From Alphaproteobacteria bacterium (lineage in GTDB: Bacteria; Pseudomonadota; Alphaproteobacteria; Rhizobiales; Xanthobacteraceae): a DNA stretch of 64,000 bases. Location: contig JBBCGH010000001.1 of NCBI GenBank assembly GCA_037200445.1, positions 1,860,001 to 1,924,000 on the forward strand, given 5' to 3'. Below are positions 17,491 to 25,136 of this stretch, in pieces. A program made the translations under genes and the position numbers. Every line of letters begins with the position of its first letter. The stretch's first letter is position 1. The notes below the pieces were generated by a model, which saw nothing but the letters and a program-made list of their open reading frames with translations, did not search any database and was not told where the DNA came from.

Positions 17491-17766
17491 CGGGAGAGTG
17501 TAGCAGGTTTGCCCCTTTTTGCAGGCGGCAAATAATCTGGATTAGCGGTCACTGATTCATCGGCATGGCAATAACCCTCTGTAAACCGCGAATGCAGTCC
17601 TGCGACAATGCTGGGTTGCTTTGCTTCGCGCGATGGAAAGTATATGAAACGAGCGAGCTCGATGCGGCCAATATTCGCTTGCTAAATGTTCGGCAAGGAT
17701 CGCCACTCTCCTAATTAGCCGCATCCGCTTTCATCGAAGCGAATCCCCCAACCCGAAAGGTGAATT
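17491..17766. other. AT-richer leader of the H-NS-like gene
   Basis: A 276-base gap between divergent genes. It is locally AT-rich from about 17560 to 17720 (for example 'TATATGAAACGAGCG' and 'CTAATTAGCC'). H-NS-type proteins bind curved AT-rich DNA and commonly regulate their own genes, so autoregulation is plausible. No sigma boxes are assigned. Confidence 0.4.
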
Positions 17767-18135
17767 ATGGCAAGGAAGGCCAAGCGGCGGGGCCGACCCC
17801 CAGGCTCCAAATCTCCGGATAAAATGGATGTCGGCCAGCTCCGGCAGTATATCGATCGCATGGAAGGGCTGTTGAAGAGAAAGGTCGGCGAGCAGCGGGC
17901 TTACCTCGAGGATAAACTGAGCGAGTTGTCCGGCTACGCTTCCGCCAAGGCCGCGGGCGTGATGCGGGCGGTCGGGGGCAAGAAGGGCACCCGGCGCAAG
18001 GCCACGCCCAAATACCGCTCGCGCAAGAATCCAAAAATCGTATGGTCCGGCCGCGGCGTGACGCCGGTCTGGATGCGCGATGAGATGAAGGGCACCAAGC
18101 TGAAGAAGGACGACTTCCTGATCGCGAAGGCGTAG
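17767..18135 (+). CDS. H-NS-family nucleoid protein with N-terminal AT-hook-like motif
   Basis: 122 residues. The N-terminal basic segment contains RRGRPPG (residues 7-13), an AT-hook-like core. A coiled oligomerisation helix follows ('QLRQYIDRMEGLLKRKVGEQ', about 25-55). The C-terminus has the H-NS/HvrA DNA-binding motif 'YRSRKNPKIVWSGRGVTPVW' (about 83-102) and ends 'KLKKDDFLIAKA'. The protein would silence or organise AT-rich DNA, such as the KAP segment in this window. Typical alphaproteobacterial H-NS proteins of about 105 residues lack the AT-hook-like start as far as I recall. A ribosome site (GAAAGG) precedes the ATG. Confidence 0.85.
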   Translation: MARKAKRRGRPPGSKSPDKMDVGQLRQYIDRMEGLLKRKVGEQRAYLEDKLSELSGYASAKAAGVMRAVGGKKGTRRKATPKYRSRKNPKIVWSGRGVTPVWMRDEMKGTKLKKDDFLIAKA

Positions 18136-18144
18136 CGTTCGCCC

Positions 18145-18193
18145 GGGCGTGATCTTTTCCGAAAACCGGTACCCACTTTTCGGGATCACGCCC
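18145..18193. repeat. CATGATC-CGAAAA palindrome, copy 1
   Basis: GGGCGTGATC (18145-18154) and GATCACGCCC (18184-18193) are exact inverted ends. The inner arms are CCGAAAACCGG and CTTTTCGG. It lies between the convergent H-NS and tag genes. Family copies are at 21810, 39322 and 48120. It resembles dispersed rhizobial intergenic elements. Confidence 0.85.
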
Positions 18194-18203
18194 AAATCTC
18201 CCG

Positions 18204-18806
18204 CTATTTTGCGGGGCCACCGCTCAAATGTTCGTGACGATAGCAGTCGACCAGATGGTCGTTGACCATCCCGGTCGCCTGCATGAAGGCGTAGACGATC
18301 GTCGGCCCGACGAATTTGAATCCGCGGCCTGCCAGTTCCTTCGACATCGCTTTCGAGACCGGCGTCTCCGCCGGGACTTGCTTGACCGAACGGAAGCGGT
18401 TCACTTTGGGGGCGCCGTCGAGAAATCCCCAGAGCAGCGCGGAAAACCCCGGGCCTTTTTCCATCACGTCGAGCCAGGCCCGCGCTGACGCGACGGCACC
18501 TTCGATCTTCATGCGGTTGCGCACGATGCCGGTATCCTGCATCAACCGCTCGATTTTCCTCGGTGTATAGCGCGCGATCCTGGCCGGGTCGAAGCCATCG
18601 AAGGCTTTGCGGAAATTCTCCCGCTTGCGCAGGATCGTGATCCAGGACAGTCCGGCCTGGAATCCATCGAGCACGAGCTTCTCGTAAAGCGCGCGGTCGT
18701 CGCGTTCCGGCACGCCCCATTCGTCATCGTGATAGGCGACGTAGAACGGGTCCTGTCCGGGCCACGGACAGCGGCGCTTGCCGTCGGGATGCAGGAGGGC
18801 GGCCAC
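18204..18806 (-). CDS. tag: DNA-3-methyladenine glycosylase I
   Basis: 200 residues from a GTG at 18806. It excises 3-methyladenine in base-excision repair. 'RRCPWPGQDPFYVAYHDDEWG' (known as the Cys/His N-terminal half of the HhH-like Zn snap; longest run shown only here) and 'VNDHLVDCYRH' near the C-terminus supply the Cys/His zinc ligands. 'LDGFQAGLSWITIL' is the conserved active-site strand. The length matches the Tag family. The stop of ygfZ lies three bases before the start, so the two are co-transcribed. No Ada or AlkB gene adjoins. Confidence 0.93.
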   Translation of the reverse strand: MAALLHPDGKRRCPWPGQDPFYVAYHDDEWGVPERDDRALYEKLVLDGFQAGLSWITILRKRENFRKAFDGFDPARIARYTPRKIERLMQDTGIVRNRMKIEGAVASARAWLDVMEKGPGFSALLWGFLDGAPKVNRFRSVKQVPAETPVSKAMSKELAGRGFKFVGPTIVYAFMQATGMVNDHLVDCYRHEHLSGGPAK

Positions 18807-18809
18807 AGA

Positions 18810-19706
18810 TTACTCCGCGGCCTTGGCTTCGCCCGGCCAATCGAAACGCGCCCAGGCGGGCTTCACCGGCCGCAGCGTCATCCCGCCGGACATCAGCGGC
18901 GTTCCCGCCGCCATCGCGTCGCCGACGCGGTCGAGGCGCAGCATCGCAAGGCCGCGCCCGCTGCCGCCGACCGAGGTCCCCATCACGCCAATGTCGATGT
19001 CGCCGGCCTTGACCGCGACGCCGGCCTCCGCGGCGAAATCCTCGAACGCCACCGGCACGACACGCTTGCGCGCGGTGCCGCGATGCTCGACGCGCGAGAC
19101 GACTTCCTGGCCGACGTAGCAGCCCTTGTCGAAATCGATGCCGTTGAGCTGGTCCATGTCGGCTTCGTGCGGAAAGGCGTCGTTGTAGTAGAAATCAAGC
19201 CCGCCGCGCGGCGCGCCGAGCATGATGCGGTGGGCTTCATACGCGCTGGCGTCGAGGAGCGCGGCGGCAAGATCCGCGGCAGCGTCGCGCGCCAGATGCG
19301 GCGGCAGCATGCAGCGCATCCCAAGCTCGGCAAGGCGCGGATCGGGATAGCACAGTCCATACTCGGTCTCGCCCGTGCCATCCCAGACGGCCATGACGCC
19401 GAGCACCTCCGACAGGTCTTCAGCGATGACCTTGGCGCGCAGCTTGTAGAAATTCAGCCGCTCGACCAGGTTCGGGCAAAGCGCGCGCGGGCAATCGAGG
19501 AAGAAGCCGCCGCCATCTTCCGCGGGCGCTTCGGCCACGATCACGTCGATCATGATCTTGCCCTGCGGCGTCAGCAGGGCCGCATAGGCGGCACGCTCCG
19601 GCGTCACCTTCGCGATATCGGCGGTAAGCAGTCCGTTGAGAAACTTGCGGGCGTCTTCGCCGGCGACCTTCACGGCGCCGCGCTCGGGCAACAGTGCAGC
19701 TTTCAT
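18810..19706 (-). CDS. ygfZ: YgfZ/GcvT-type folate-binding protein
   Basis: 298 residues from the ATG at 19706 (MKAALLPERG). A longer reading frame exists but adds an unlike N-terminus. The diagnostic motif KGCYVGQE is present ('DFDKGCYVGQEVVSR', around residue 185). YgfZ is a tetrahydrofolate-dependent protein that supports maturation and repair of certain iron-sulfur enzymes and affects tRNA modification. It reads into tag with a 3-base gap. The Cys of the motif is intact, so it is presumably active. Confidence 0.92.
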   Translation of the reverse strand: MKAALLPERGAVKVAGEDARKFLNGLLTADIAKVTPERAAYAALLTPQGKIMIDVIVAEAPAEDGGGFFLDCPRALCPNLVERLNFYKLRAKVIAEDLSEVLGVMAVWDGTGETEYGLCYPDPRLAELGMRCMLPPHLARDAAADLAAALLDASAYEAHRIMLGAPRGGLDFYYNDAFPHEADMDQLNGIDFDKGCYVGQEVVSRVEHRGTARKRVVPVAFEDFAAEAGVAVKAGDIDIGVMGTSVGGSGRGLAMLRLDRVGDAMAAGTPLMSGGMTLRPVKPAWARFDWPGEAKAAE

Positions 19707-19787
19707 TGCAAACAATATCCTCCGCCGCCACAAGCTATGGCGCGAAGCCGGCCGGCTCAAGAGCGGTGGATTGGAGGAAGTCGAGAT

Positions 19788-20054
19788 TTACTGGCGCGAC
19801 AGGCGCACGGAGAATTCGCCGTTGCGGATGCGCGCGGGCAGGCCCTCGGCATACTTGGCGGTCGCATCCTCGCCATAGGTGGTGATGAGCTCGGAGAGCG
19901 CGGAAAACAGCGAGGCCTGCGCCAGGCAGTCGCCGTCGACGCCTTCAAGCCGCGCCTCGCTCCAGGCTTCCAGCAAATAGCTGAGCGCGATCTGCTTCTG
20001 CTCGGTGTCGGAGGCCGGCTCGCGGGCCGGAGTAAGGTTCGGCGCAATCGTCAT
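19788..20054 (-). CDS. Small conserved hypothetical protein
   Basis: 88 residues, acidic and helical ('QIALSYLLEAWSEARLEG', 'SLFSALSELITTYGEDAT'), ending 'SVRLSRQ'. No signal peptide, cysteine pair or membrane segment. It lies 81 bases upstream of ygfZ on the same strand and may share its transcript. I recall similar short proteins in Bradyrhizobium-type genomes but know no function. Confidence 0.6.
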   Translation of the reverse strand: MTIAPNLTPAREPASDTEQKQIALSYLLEAWSEARLEGVDGDCLAQASLFSALSELITTYGEDATAKYAEGLPARIRNGEFSVRLSRQ

Positions 20055-20192
20055 TACTTCCCAAGCCCCAGCGTGGCGTCGTCGCGCCGTCCCAGAGCCA
20101 GGACGTTAGCACGCGAGCCTGGCGCGAATAGCCAAGACTTTAGGAAAGGTTAATAGGCGAATAGCAATCCCGGTTACCGTCCATGCGACAAT

Positions 20193-20567
20193 TTAATTCG
20201 CATAGCGCGCAGTGATATCGCGCGCGATCTTCGAGCCTTCGTCGAGATAGCGGCGGATCGCGTAGTCGGCGGCGGGCGTGCAGGTGCGGTAGGTCTGCTG
20301 GAACCCGCGGTAACCGCGGTTGAAGCTCGCGACCAGCCGTTCGCGACGCTCCCCGCTCGGCGCCTCGGCATCGACCAGCGCCTGCATTTCGTTGCGCCAG
20401 ACCTGCCCTTCCCGCGCCCCGCAGAGATCGCGCAGATAGTGCAGCGCGCCCATGATCTCGGAGAGCCGCTGCAGGTCGCTCTCATAAGGTGCGCGTCCGC
20501 CGGCCGAGGGCTGGGCGAGGGCGGAGGTCGCCGACAAGGCGAGCAGGAGGAGGGCGCGGAGGAGCAT
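20193..20567 (-). CDS. TIGR02301-family secreted protein
   Basis: 124 residues. The signal peptide 'LLRALLLLALSATSALAQ' is cut near residue 19. The mature part has 'LQRLSEIMGALHYLRDLC' and 'SFNRGYRGFQQTYRTCTP', with two cysteines that could pair in the periplasm. This is the pattern of the uncharacterised TIGR02301 family of Hyphomicrobiales, which I recall next to a Nudix gene as here (20781-21221). The function is unknown. Confidence 0.8.
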   Translation of the reverse strand: MLLRALLLLALSATSALAQPSAGGRAPYESDLQRLSEIMGALHYLRDLCGAREGQVWRNEMQALVDAEAPSGERRERLVASFNRGYRGFQQTYRTCTPAADYAIRRYLDEGSKIARDITARYAN

Positions 20568-20619
20568 CGGCCTCGATATGCCTCGTCCGGTAGGGCGAGA
20601 GCAAGGCGTAGCCGGGCCG

Positions 20620-20694
20620 CTAGTGTCCCGATTCCGAAGTTCGCATCATTACGCGGCACCCTGGGTTGCGAACTTCGGAATCGAAGGACACTAG
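20620..20694. repeat. CTAGTG palindrome, GATTCCGAAGTTCG subfamily (e)
   Basis: Same ends and arms as the copies at 16017 and 16179. It lies 53 bases upstream of the TIGR02301 start codon. Twelve bases separate it from element f. Confidence 0.85.
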
Positions 20695-20706
20695 CAACGT
20701 ATTGAT

Positions 20707-20784
20707 CTAGTGTGGCTTTGGTTCAGAATTCCGCATGTTGGACGCGCTGCAAGAATGATGCGGACTTCTGAACCGCCACACTAG
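20707..20784. repeat. CTAGTG palindrome, GGTTCAGAAGTCCGCA subfamily (f)
   Basis: Near-identical to the copy at 16267-16344, with one arm changed to GGTTCAGAATTCCGCA. Its terminal CTAG (20781-20784) again provides the TAG stop of the adjacent minus-strand gene, here the Nudix hydrolase. The pair e+f mirrors the pair c+d in order and spacing. Confidence 0.85.
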
Positions 20785-21221
20785 CCCCCCATGCGCGTGA
20801 ACGCCGCCGCGATGATGTCCGCCAACCCTTCGGTCGTCTTGAGTTCCCCAATCTCCGAGGGTCGCAGCCAGCGCAGCTCCGACAATTCCTCGATCTGCGG
20901 CGTGCCTTCGCCGGCAAGCCAGCGCGCCGCAAAGCACAGGATTACGAAATGGCGCGAGACCCGTCCGGCCTCGTCGCGCGTGATGAATTCCCGGTGGCCC
21001 GCAAGCGCGACCGGTTCGATGGTGATGGCGGTTTCCTCCGCGATCTCGCGCACGATTGCCTGGTGCAGCGTCTCGCCGGCTTCCACGACCCCGCCGGGCA
21101 GCGTGTAGAGCCCGGTGCTCGCGCCCTTGGCGCGCCGCGCGACCAGCACATGGCCGTCGCGGATGATCGCCGCGCTCACCGCAAGGTACGGGCGCTGCGG
21201 ATACATGCGGGGATCGGTCAT
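20781..21221 (-). CDS. Nudix hydrolase
   Basis: 146 residues. A complete Nudix box is present: 'GGVVEAGETLHQAIVREI' followed by AEET, with the metal-binding RExxEE residues intact. The central 'VARRAKGASTGLYTLPGG' and the later 'SELRWLRPSEIGEL' match the MutT/ADP-ribose pyrophosphatase-like group that clears oxidised or nucleoside diphosphate derivatives. The exact substrate cannot be read. The upstream gene ends 2 bases before the start codon. The stop codon lies inside a palindromic element. Confidence 0.92.
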   Translation of the reverse strand: MTDPRMYPQRPYLAVSAAIIRDGHVLVARRAKGASTGLYTLPGGVVEAGETLHQAIVREIAEETAITIEPVALAGHREFITRDEAGRVSRHFVILCFAARWLAGEGTPQIEELSELRWLRPSEIGELKTTEGLADIIAAAFTRMGG

Positions 21222-21223
21222 GA

Positions 21224-21754
21224 TCAGGTTTCCAGCAGCGCGTCCACTGTCGCCTGTTGCTCGCCGGTCGTCATCTCTTCGGAGTGGTCGATGTCGTATC
21301 CGTTGATCACCGCGCCGGCGCGCGCGATCAGCGGCTTGAGACGTGCCGCGGTCTCGGCCGCGAGCGCGTTCGCGGATTGGAGCGAAGCGCGTTTCTGAAA
21401 GGCCTCGCAGGTTGCGACCAGAAGCGCGTTCATGGTGTCGGCGAGCTCATCGAGCTGTGCCCGCGCGGCCGGCTCGGCCACCGCGTAGGCGGCGATCGCG
21501 AGGTCCTTGTCCTTGAAATGCGAGCCCGCGAAATGCTCGTGGTAGCTCAGGGGCTCCCAGCCGATCAGCTCGACGATGCACTCCGGCGTGTCCGGCAGCA
21601 GGTCGAGCAGCATGATCGCTTCGTTGAAGTGGTTGAGGTAGTCGCTGGCGAGGCCCGTCTTGGGATTGATGTTGGCGGCCGCAAGCCGCGCCGGGTCGAG
21701 CGCTGGCGAGCCGTTTTGGGCGTGCTGCGGAAGCGGGGCGATCATGGGATTCAC
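21224..21754 (-). CDS. Conserved hypothetical protein
   Basis: 176 residues, without signal peptide or membrane helix. It has a conserved-looking core 'TGLASDYLNHFNEAIMLLDL' and 'IVELIGWEPLSYHEHFAG', then a helical C-terminal half ('TMNALLVATCEAFQKRAS'). Only two bases separate its stop from the Nudix start, so they are translationally coupled. Similar proteins occur in Hyphomicrobiales, uncharacterised as far as I know. The 'HEHF' residues could bind a metal, but that is a guess. Confidence 0.7.
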   Translation of the reverse strand: MNPMIAPLPQHAQNGSPALDPARLAAANINPKTGLASDYLNHFNEAIMLLDLLPDTPECIVELIGWEPLSYHEHFAGSHFKDKDLAIAAYAVAEPAARAQLDELADTMNALLVATCEAFQKRASLQSANALAAETAARLKPLIARAGAVINGYDIDHSEEMTTGEQQATVDALLET

Positions 21755-21758
21755 AGGA

Positions 21759-21799
21759 CTAGAGCCCTATCATCCTTGGTGAATCAGAGTTGGCTCTAG
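21759..21799. repeat. Short CTAGAGCC palindrome
   Basis: CTAGAGCC (21759-21766) and GGCTCTAG (21792-21799) are perfect inverted ends. It lies 4 bases upstream of the start of the hypothetical gene at 21754 and shares the CTAG terminus with the longer CTAGTG families. Confidence 0.65.
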
Positions 21800-21809
21800 C
21801 TTCTTGTTC

Positions 21810-21858
21810 GAGCATGATCTTTTCCGAAAACCGGCACCCGCTTTTCGGGATCATGCTC
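21810..21858. repeat. CATGATC-CGAAAA palindrome, copy 2
   Basis: GAGCATGATC and GATCATGCTC are exact inverted ends. The inner part carries CCGAAAACCGG and GCTTTTCGG, as at 18145. It lies in the divergent intergenic region upstream of the SRAP gene. Confidence 0.85.
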
Positions 21859-21911
21859 TGGCCAGTGTCACGGCGCATGGTTAAATCCGCATTAAGGATG
21901 AAGGCATTGGC

Positions 21912-22649
21912 ATGTGCGGCCGCTACGCCATAACGACGGCACCGGAGGCGATCCGGCAGCTGTTCCGGTATCTGGAACAGCCGAATTTCCCGCCGCGCTA
22001 CAATGTCGCGCCGACGCAGCCGGTTCCGATCGTGCGCATGGTCGAGGGCAAGCGGCAGTTCGCGCTGGTGCGCTGGGGGCTGATCCCGGCCTGGGTGAAG
22101 GACCCGCGCACGTTCTCGCTGGTGATCAACGCGCGGGGTGAGTCGGTGCTCGACAAGCCCGCGTTCAAGAACGCCATGAAATACCGGCGCTGCCTGTTTC
22201 CGGCCGACGGGTTCTATGAATGGGAGCGCAAGGGAGAAAAGAAGCGGCCCTATTTCGTGCGCCGGAAGGGCGGCGGTCCGCTCGCGTTCGCAGGCCTGTG
22301 GGAAAGTTGGATGGGACCGAACGGCGAGGAGCAGGAGACCGCCGCGATCATCACGACAACCGCGAGCCGCTCGATCTCGCATATTCACGATCGCATGCCG
22401 GTCATCGTGCCGCCGGAGGCGTTCGATTTCTGGCTCGACCCGAAGGTCGATGCCGAGACGGCGACGGCTGCGATCCAGCCCGCGAAGGACGAGGCGATCG
22501 AGCACTACGAGGTGTCGCGGGCGGTGAACCGGTTCGAGAACGATTCGCCGAAACTGGTCGAGCCGCTGACCGAGCCGGAGCCGGAAACGGCGCCGCCGAA
22601 GCGGATAAAGAAAGAGCAACAAGACGACCGGCAGGGGAGTTTGTTCTAA
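21912..22649 (+). CDS. yedK: SOS response-associated peptidase (SRAP/YedK family)
   Basis: 245 residues. Begins MCGRYAIT, exposing the catalytic Cys2 after Met removal. SRAP proteins crosslink to abasic sites in single-stranded DNA and shield them. The other conserved pieces are present: 'RWGLIPAWVKD', 'INARGESVLDKPAF', 'DGFYEWERKG' (active-site Glu) and 'SHIHDRMPVIVPP' (active-site His). The C-terminal tail is Pro/Glu-rich, as in relatives. No LexA-type GTTC-N7-GTTC box was seen upstream. The gene ends immediately against the convergent GNAT stop with no gap. Confidence 0.94.
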   Translation: MCGRYAITTAPEAIRQLFRYLEQPNFPPRYNVAPTQPVPIVRMVEGKRQFALVRWGLIPAWVKDPRTFSLVINARGESVLDKPAFKNAMKYRRCLFPADGFYEWERKGEKKRPYFVRRKGGGPLAFAGLWESWMGPNGEEQETAAIITTTASRSISHIHDRMPVIVPPEAFDFWLDPKVDAETATAAIQPAKDEAIEHYEVSRAVNRFENDSPKLVEPLTEPEPETAPPKRIKKEQQDDRQGSLF

Positions 22650-23087
22650 CTACGGCGTCATCGGCCGCCCATCGAGCCACTTCGCGTAGATCACGCGCTC
22701 CTGCGTGGCGTAGCCGAGCCGGTCGTAAAACGCGCGCACCTGCGCGTTGTCGGGGCGCACCATCAACTGCACCTTCTCGATGCCCTGCGCGCGCAGCCAG
22801 TCTTCCGCCGCCGCCATCATGGCGCGGCCGAAGTCTTTTTTCTGGTGATCGGGATCGACCGCGACGTAGTAGACCCAGCCGCGGTGCCCGTCGTGGCCGA
22901 CCAGTGCGGTCGCGACGATGGCGCCCTCGGCGCGGCCGATCAGGATCGCGGCATTGGCGCCGCGGCGCGCCAGCGCGATGTCGGCGGCCGGATCGTTCCA
23001 TGGCCGCGTCAGGCCGCAGCGCTGCCACAATGCGACGACGTGCGGGACGTCGGTGTCGGTGATGGGGGAGATGGAAAGGGAGGTCAT
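22650..23087 (-). CDS. GNAT N-acetyltransferase (YpeA-like)
   Basis: 145 residues from the ATG at 23087. The acetyl-CoA binding motif 'VDPDHQKKDFGRAMMAAAE' is recognisable (QxxGxG/A type, slightly altered to QKKDFGRA). 'NAQVRAFYDRLGYATQERV' forms the usual beta4-alpha4-beta5 end. It resembles the small YpeA group, whose substrates are not established. A palindromic element begins 7 bases upstream of its start codon, so little native promoter remains. Confidence 0.85.
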   Translation of the reverse strand: MTSLSISPITDTDVPHVVALWQRCGLTRPWNDPAADIALARRGANAAILIGRAEGAIVATALVGHDGHRGWVYYVAVDPDHQKKDFGRAMMAAAEDWLRAQGIEKVQLMVRPDNAQVRAFYDRLGYATQERVIYAKWLDGRPMTP

Positions 23088-23093
23088 GGTCTG

Positions 23094-23209
23094 GTCATTC
23101 CGGGGCACGCCGAGGGCGTGAGCCCGGAATCCATAACCACTATCCTCGCGATACGGAATGCCCTGTGGTTATGGATTCCGGACAGCCGCTTCGCGGCTTC
23201 CGGAATGAC
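23094..23209. repeat. GTCATnCC palindromic element, copy 2
   Basis: Ends GTCATTCCGG and CCGGAATGAC, inner arms GGAATCCATAACCAC and GTGGTTATGGATTCC. It lies between the GNAT gene (start at 23087) and the FAD-enzyme gene (stop at 23217). Confidence 0.75.
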
Positions 23210-23216
23210 GGGAGAG

Positions 23217-24656
23217 TCACAGCACCTTCCCGGGATTCAAAATCCCGTTCGGGTCGAGCGTGCGCTTGAGCGTGCGCATCAGCTCCATCGCCACCGGGTC
23301 CTTGATGGTGGGAAGAAGGTCGCGCTTCATGATGCCGATGCCGTGCTCGGCCGAGATCGAGCCGCCGTATTTCAGCACCACGTCGAACACGGCCATGTTC
23401 ACGTCGTGCCAGCGCTCGAGGAATTTCTCTTTGTCGGCATCGACCGGCTGCGCCACGTTGTAATGGATGTTGCCGTCGCCGAGGTGGCCGAAGGGCAGCG
23501 GCCGCGCGCCCGGGATCAGCTTTAGCACGGCGGCGTCCGCCTCGCGAATGAACGCCGGCACGTTCGCCAACGGCACGGAAATATCGTGCTTGATGGAGCC
23601 GCCGACCTGGCGCTGCACCTCGCCGAACATCTCGCGGATGCGCCAGAAGGCTTTTGTCTGTTCGAGCGTCGAGGCGATCGCAGCATCCGCCACGATACCG
23701 CGCTCGACCCCTTCGGCGAGGATCGCTTCCATTGTGTCGCGCAGGCCCTCGCGCTGCTGCGAGGACAATTCGATCAGCACGTACCATGGATGCGGCTCCC
23801 CGAGCGGATCGCGCGCGCCGGAATCATGCTTCAGCACCGCATCGAGGCCGAGCCGCACCATCAGTTCGAACGAGGTGACGCCGGGCGTCGCCTCGCTCGC
23901 AATCCCGAGCAGCTCCAGCGCGGCTTCGGGCGACGCCACCCCGACGAAGGCGGTCTCGACCGAGCGCGGGCGCGCGATCAGCCGCAAGCTCGCCGCCGTG
24001 ATGACGCCGAGCGTGCCCTCGGCGCCGATGAACAGGTTCTTCAGGTCGTAGCCGGTATTGTCCTTCTTCAGCTTGTTGAGGTTGTTGAGCACGCGCCCGT
24101 CGGCGAGCACGACTTCCAGCCCGAGCGCCTGCTGGCGCGCGATGCCCCAGGCGACAGCGGTGGTGCCGCCGGCGTTGGTCGAGAGGTTGCCCCCGACCGT
24201 GCAGGTGCCCTCGGAGGGCAGGAGCAGCGGATAGAGCCGGTCGGCATTGGCCGCGGCCTCGCGCACGCGCCCGAGCGAAACGCCGGCTTCCGCGGTGATC
24301 GTGTTCGAGGTCGCGTCGACCTCGCGGATCTTGTCCATGCGATTGAGCGAAAGAACGATCTCGCCATGGTGCGGGATCTGCCCGCCGACGAGGCCGGTGT
24401 TGCCGCCCTGCGGCACGATTGCGGTCTTGGTCTCGTTCGCGAGCTTGAGGATCGCCGATACCTCCGCGACCGAGCCCGGGCGCAGCACCATCGGAGTGTG
24501 AGCGTGATAGAGATCGCGCATCTCCTTGAGATACGGCTGCTGCAGCGCCGGATCGGTGACGGCGTAGCGCTCGCCGACGATCGCGGCGAAGCGGGCGAGC
24601 AGGTCGGATTTGATTTGGATTTCGCCGAGCTTTGCCGGTGGTGTCGCGATATTCAC
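23217..24656 (-). CDS. FAD-linked dehydrogenase (D-2-hydroxyacid / D-2-hydroxyglutarate type)
   Basis: 479 residues of the vanillyl-alcohol-oxidase flavoprotein superfamily. The FAD-binding loop is 'VPQGGNTGLVGGQ' (about 81-93), then 'LLPSEGTCTVGGNLSTNAGG' and 'NLFIGAEGTLGVITAASL'. The C-terminal cap has 'PFGHLGDGNIHYNVAQP' and 'SISAEHGIGIMKRD', which carry metal- and substrate-binding His residues of the D-2-hydroxyglutarate and D-lactate dehydrogenase group. It ends 'NPGKVL'. The reaction is probably FAD-dependent oxidation of a D-2-hydroxyacid, feeding electrons to a carrier. The divergent cytochrome c gene could be that carrier, which is an inference. Confidence 0.9.
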   Translation of the reverse strand: MNIATPPAKLGEIQIKSDLLARFAAIVGERYAVTDPALQQPYLKEMRDLYHAHTPMVLRPGSVAEVSAILKLANETKTAIVPQGGNTGLVGGQIPHHGEIVLSLNRMDKIREVDATSNTITAEAGVSLGRVREAAANADRLYPLLLPSEGTCTVGGNLSTNAGGTTAVAWGIARQQALGLEVVLADGRVLNNLNKLKKDNTGYDLKNLFIGAEGTLGVITAASLRLIARPRSVETAFVGVASPEAALELLGIASEATPGVTSFELMVRLGLDAVLKHDSGARDPLGEPHPWYVLIELSSQQREGLRDTMEAILAEGVERGIVADAAIASTLEQTKAFWRIREMFGEVQRQVGGSIKHDISVPLANVPAFIREADAAVLKLIPGARPLPFGHLGDGNIHYNVAQPVDADKEKFLERWHDVNMAVFDVVLKYGGSISAEHGIGIMKRDLLPTIKDPVAMELMRTLKRTLDPNGILNPGKVL

Positions 24657-24722
24657 GGTGTTTCCATGCGATTGACGTTCATGGTGCTATCTTAGCGTTG
24701 TTTTGACGCTGTGCCCAAGCGG

Positions 24723-24748
24723 AACGCGGGGAAGCCGCCCCGCGTTTT
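24723..24748. promoter_or_regulatory. GC hairpin in the leader of the cytochrome c gene
   Basis: AACGCGGGG (24723-24731) pairs with CCCCGCGTT (24738-24746) and is followed by TTTT-type bases. It has terminator shape but sits between divergent genes, 25 bases before the cytochrome c start. It could be an attenuator or the 3' end of a small transcript. The T-run is short. Confidence 0.4.
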
Positions 24749-24770
24749 CGTCATAGAGCAGGAGCCGCGC

Positions 24771-25136
24771 ATGAAAATCGTTTGCCTCATCATCGGCCTT
24801 TGCGCTCTCGCGGCCCCGGCGCGCGCGCAATCGCCGGATGACGCGGGTCAGCTCCTGTTCAACAACGCCTGCCGCACCTGCCATTCGGTGAAGGATGGCG
24901 ACAACCGGCTCGGGCCGAACCTGCACGGCATCGTGGGGCGCAAATCGGGCGCGCTGAAGAACTATCCCTATTCGGACTCGATGGCGAAATCGGACCTCGT
25001 CTGGGACAAGGCGACGCTCGACCGCTTCATGGCGAACCCGGAATCCGTGGTGCGCGGCAACGGCATGCAGCCCTATGGCGGCATCGCGTCGGCCGATGAC
25101 CGCGCGAAGATCATCGCTTATCTGGAAAAGAATTGA
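24771..25136 (+). CDS. Class I cytochrome c, periplasmic
   Basis: 121 residues from the ATG at 24771, which follows GCAGGAGCC. Signal peptide 'IIGLCALAAPARAQ' (cut near residue 20). The heme c attachment motif is CRTCH (in 'NNACRTCHSVKDGDN'). The class I fold continues with 'RLGPNLHGIVGRKSGALKN', and the distal Met ligand is probably in 'GNGMQPYGGI'. A soluble electron carrier related to cytochrome c2/c550. It ends at 25136 with no bases before the convergent sua5 stop. The neighbouring FAD dehydrogenase may donate electrons. Confidence 0.93.
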   Translation: MKIVCLIIGLCALAAPARAQSPDDAGQLLFNNACRTCHSVKDGDNRLGPNLHGIVGRKSGALKNYPYSDSMAKSDLVWDKATLDRFMANPESVVRGNGMQPYGGIASADDRAKIIAYLEKN

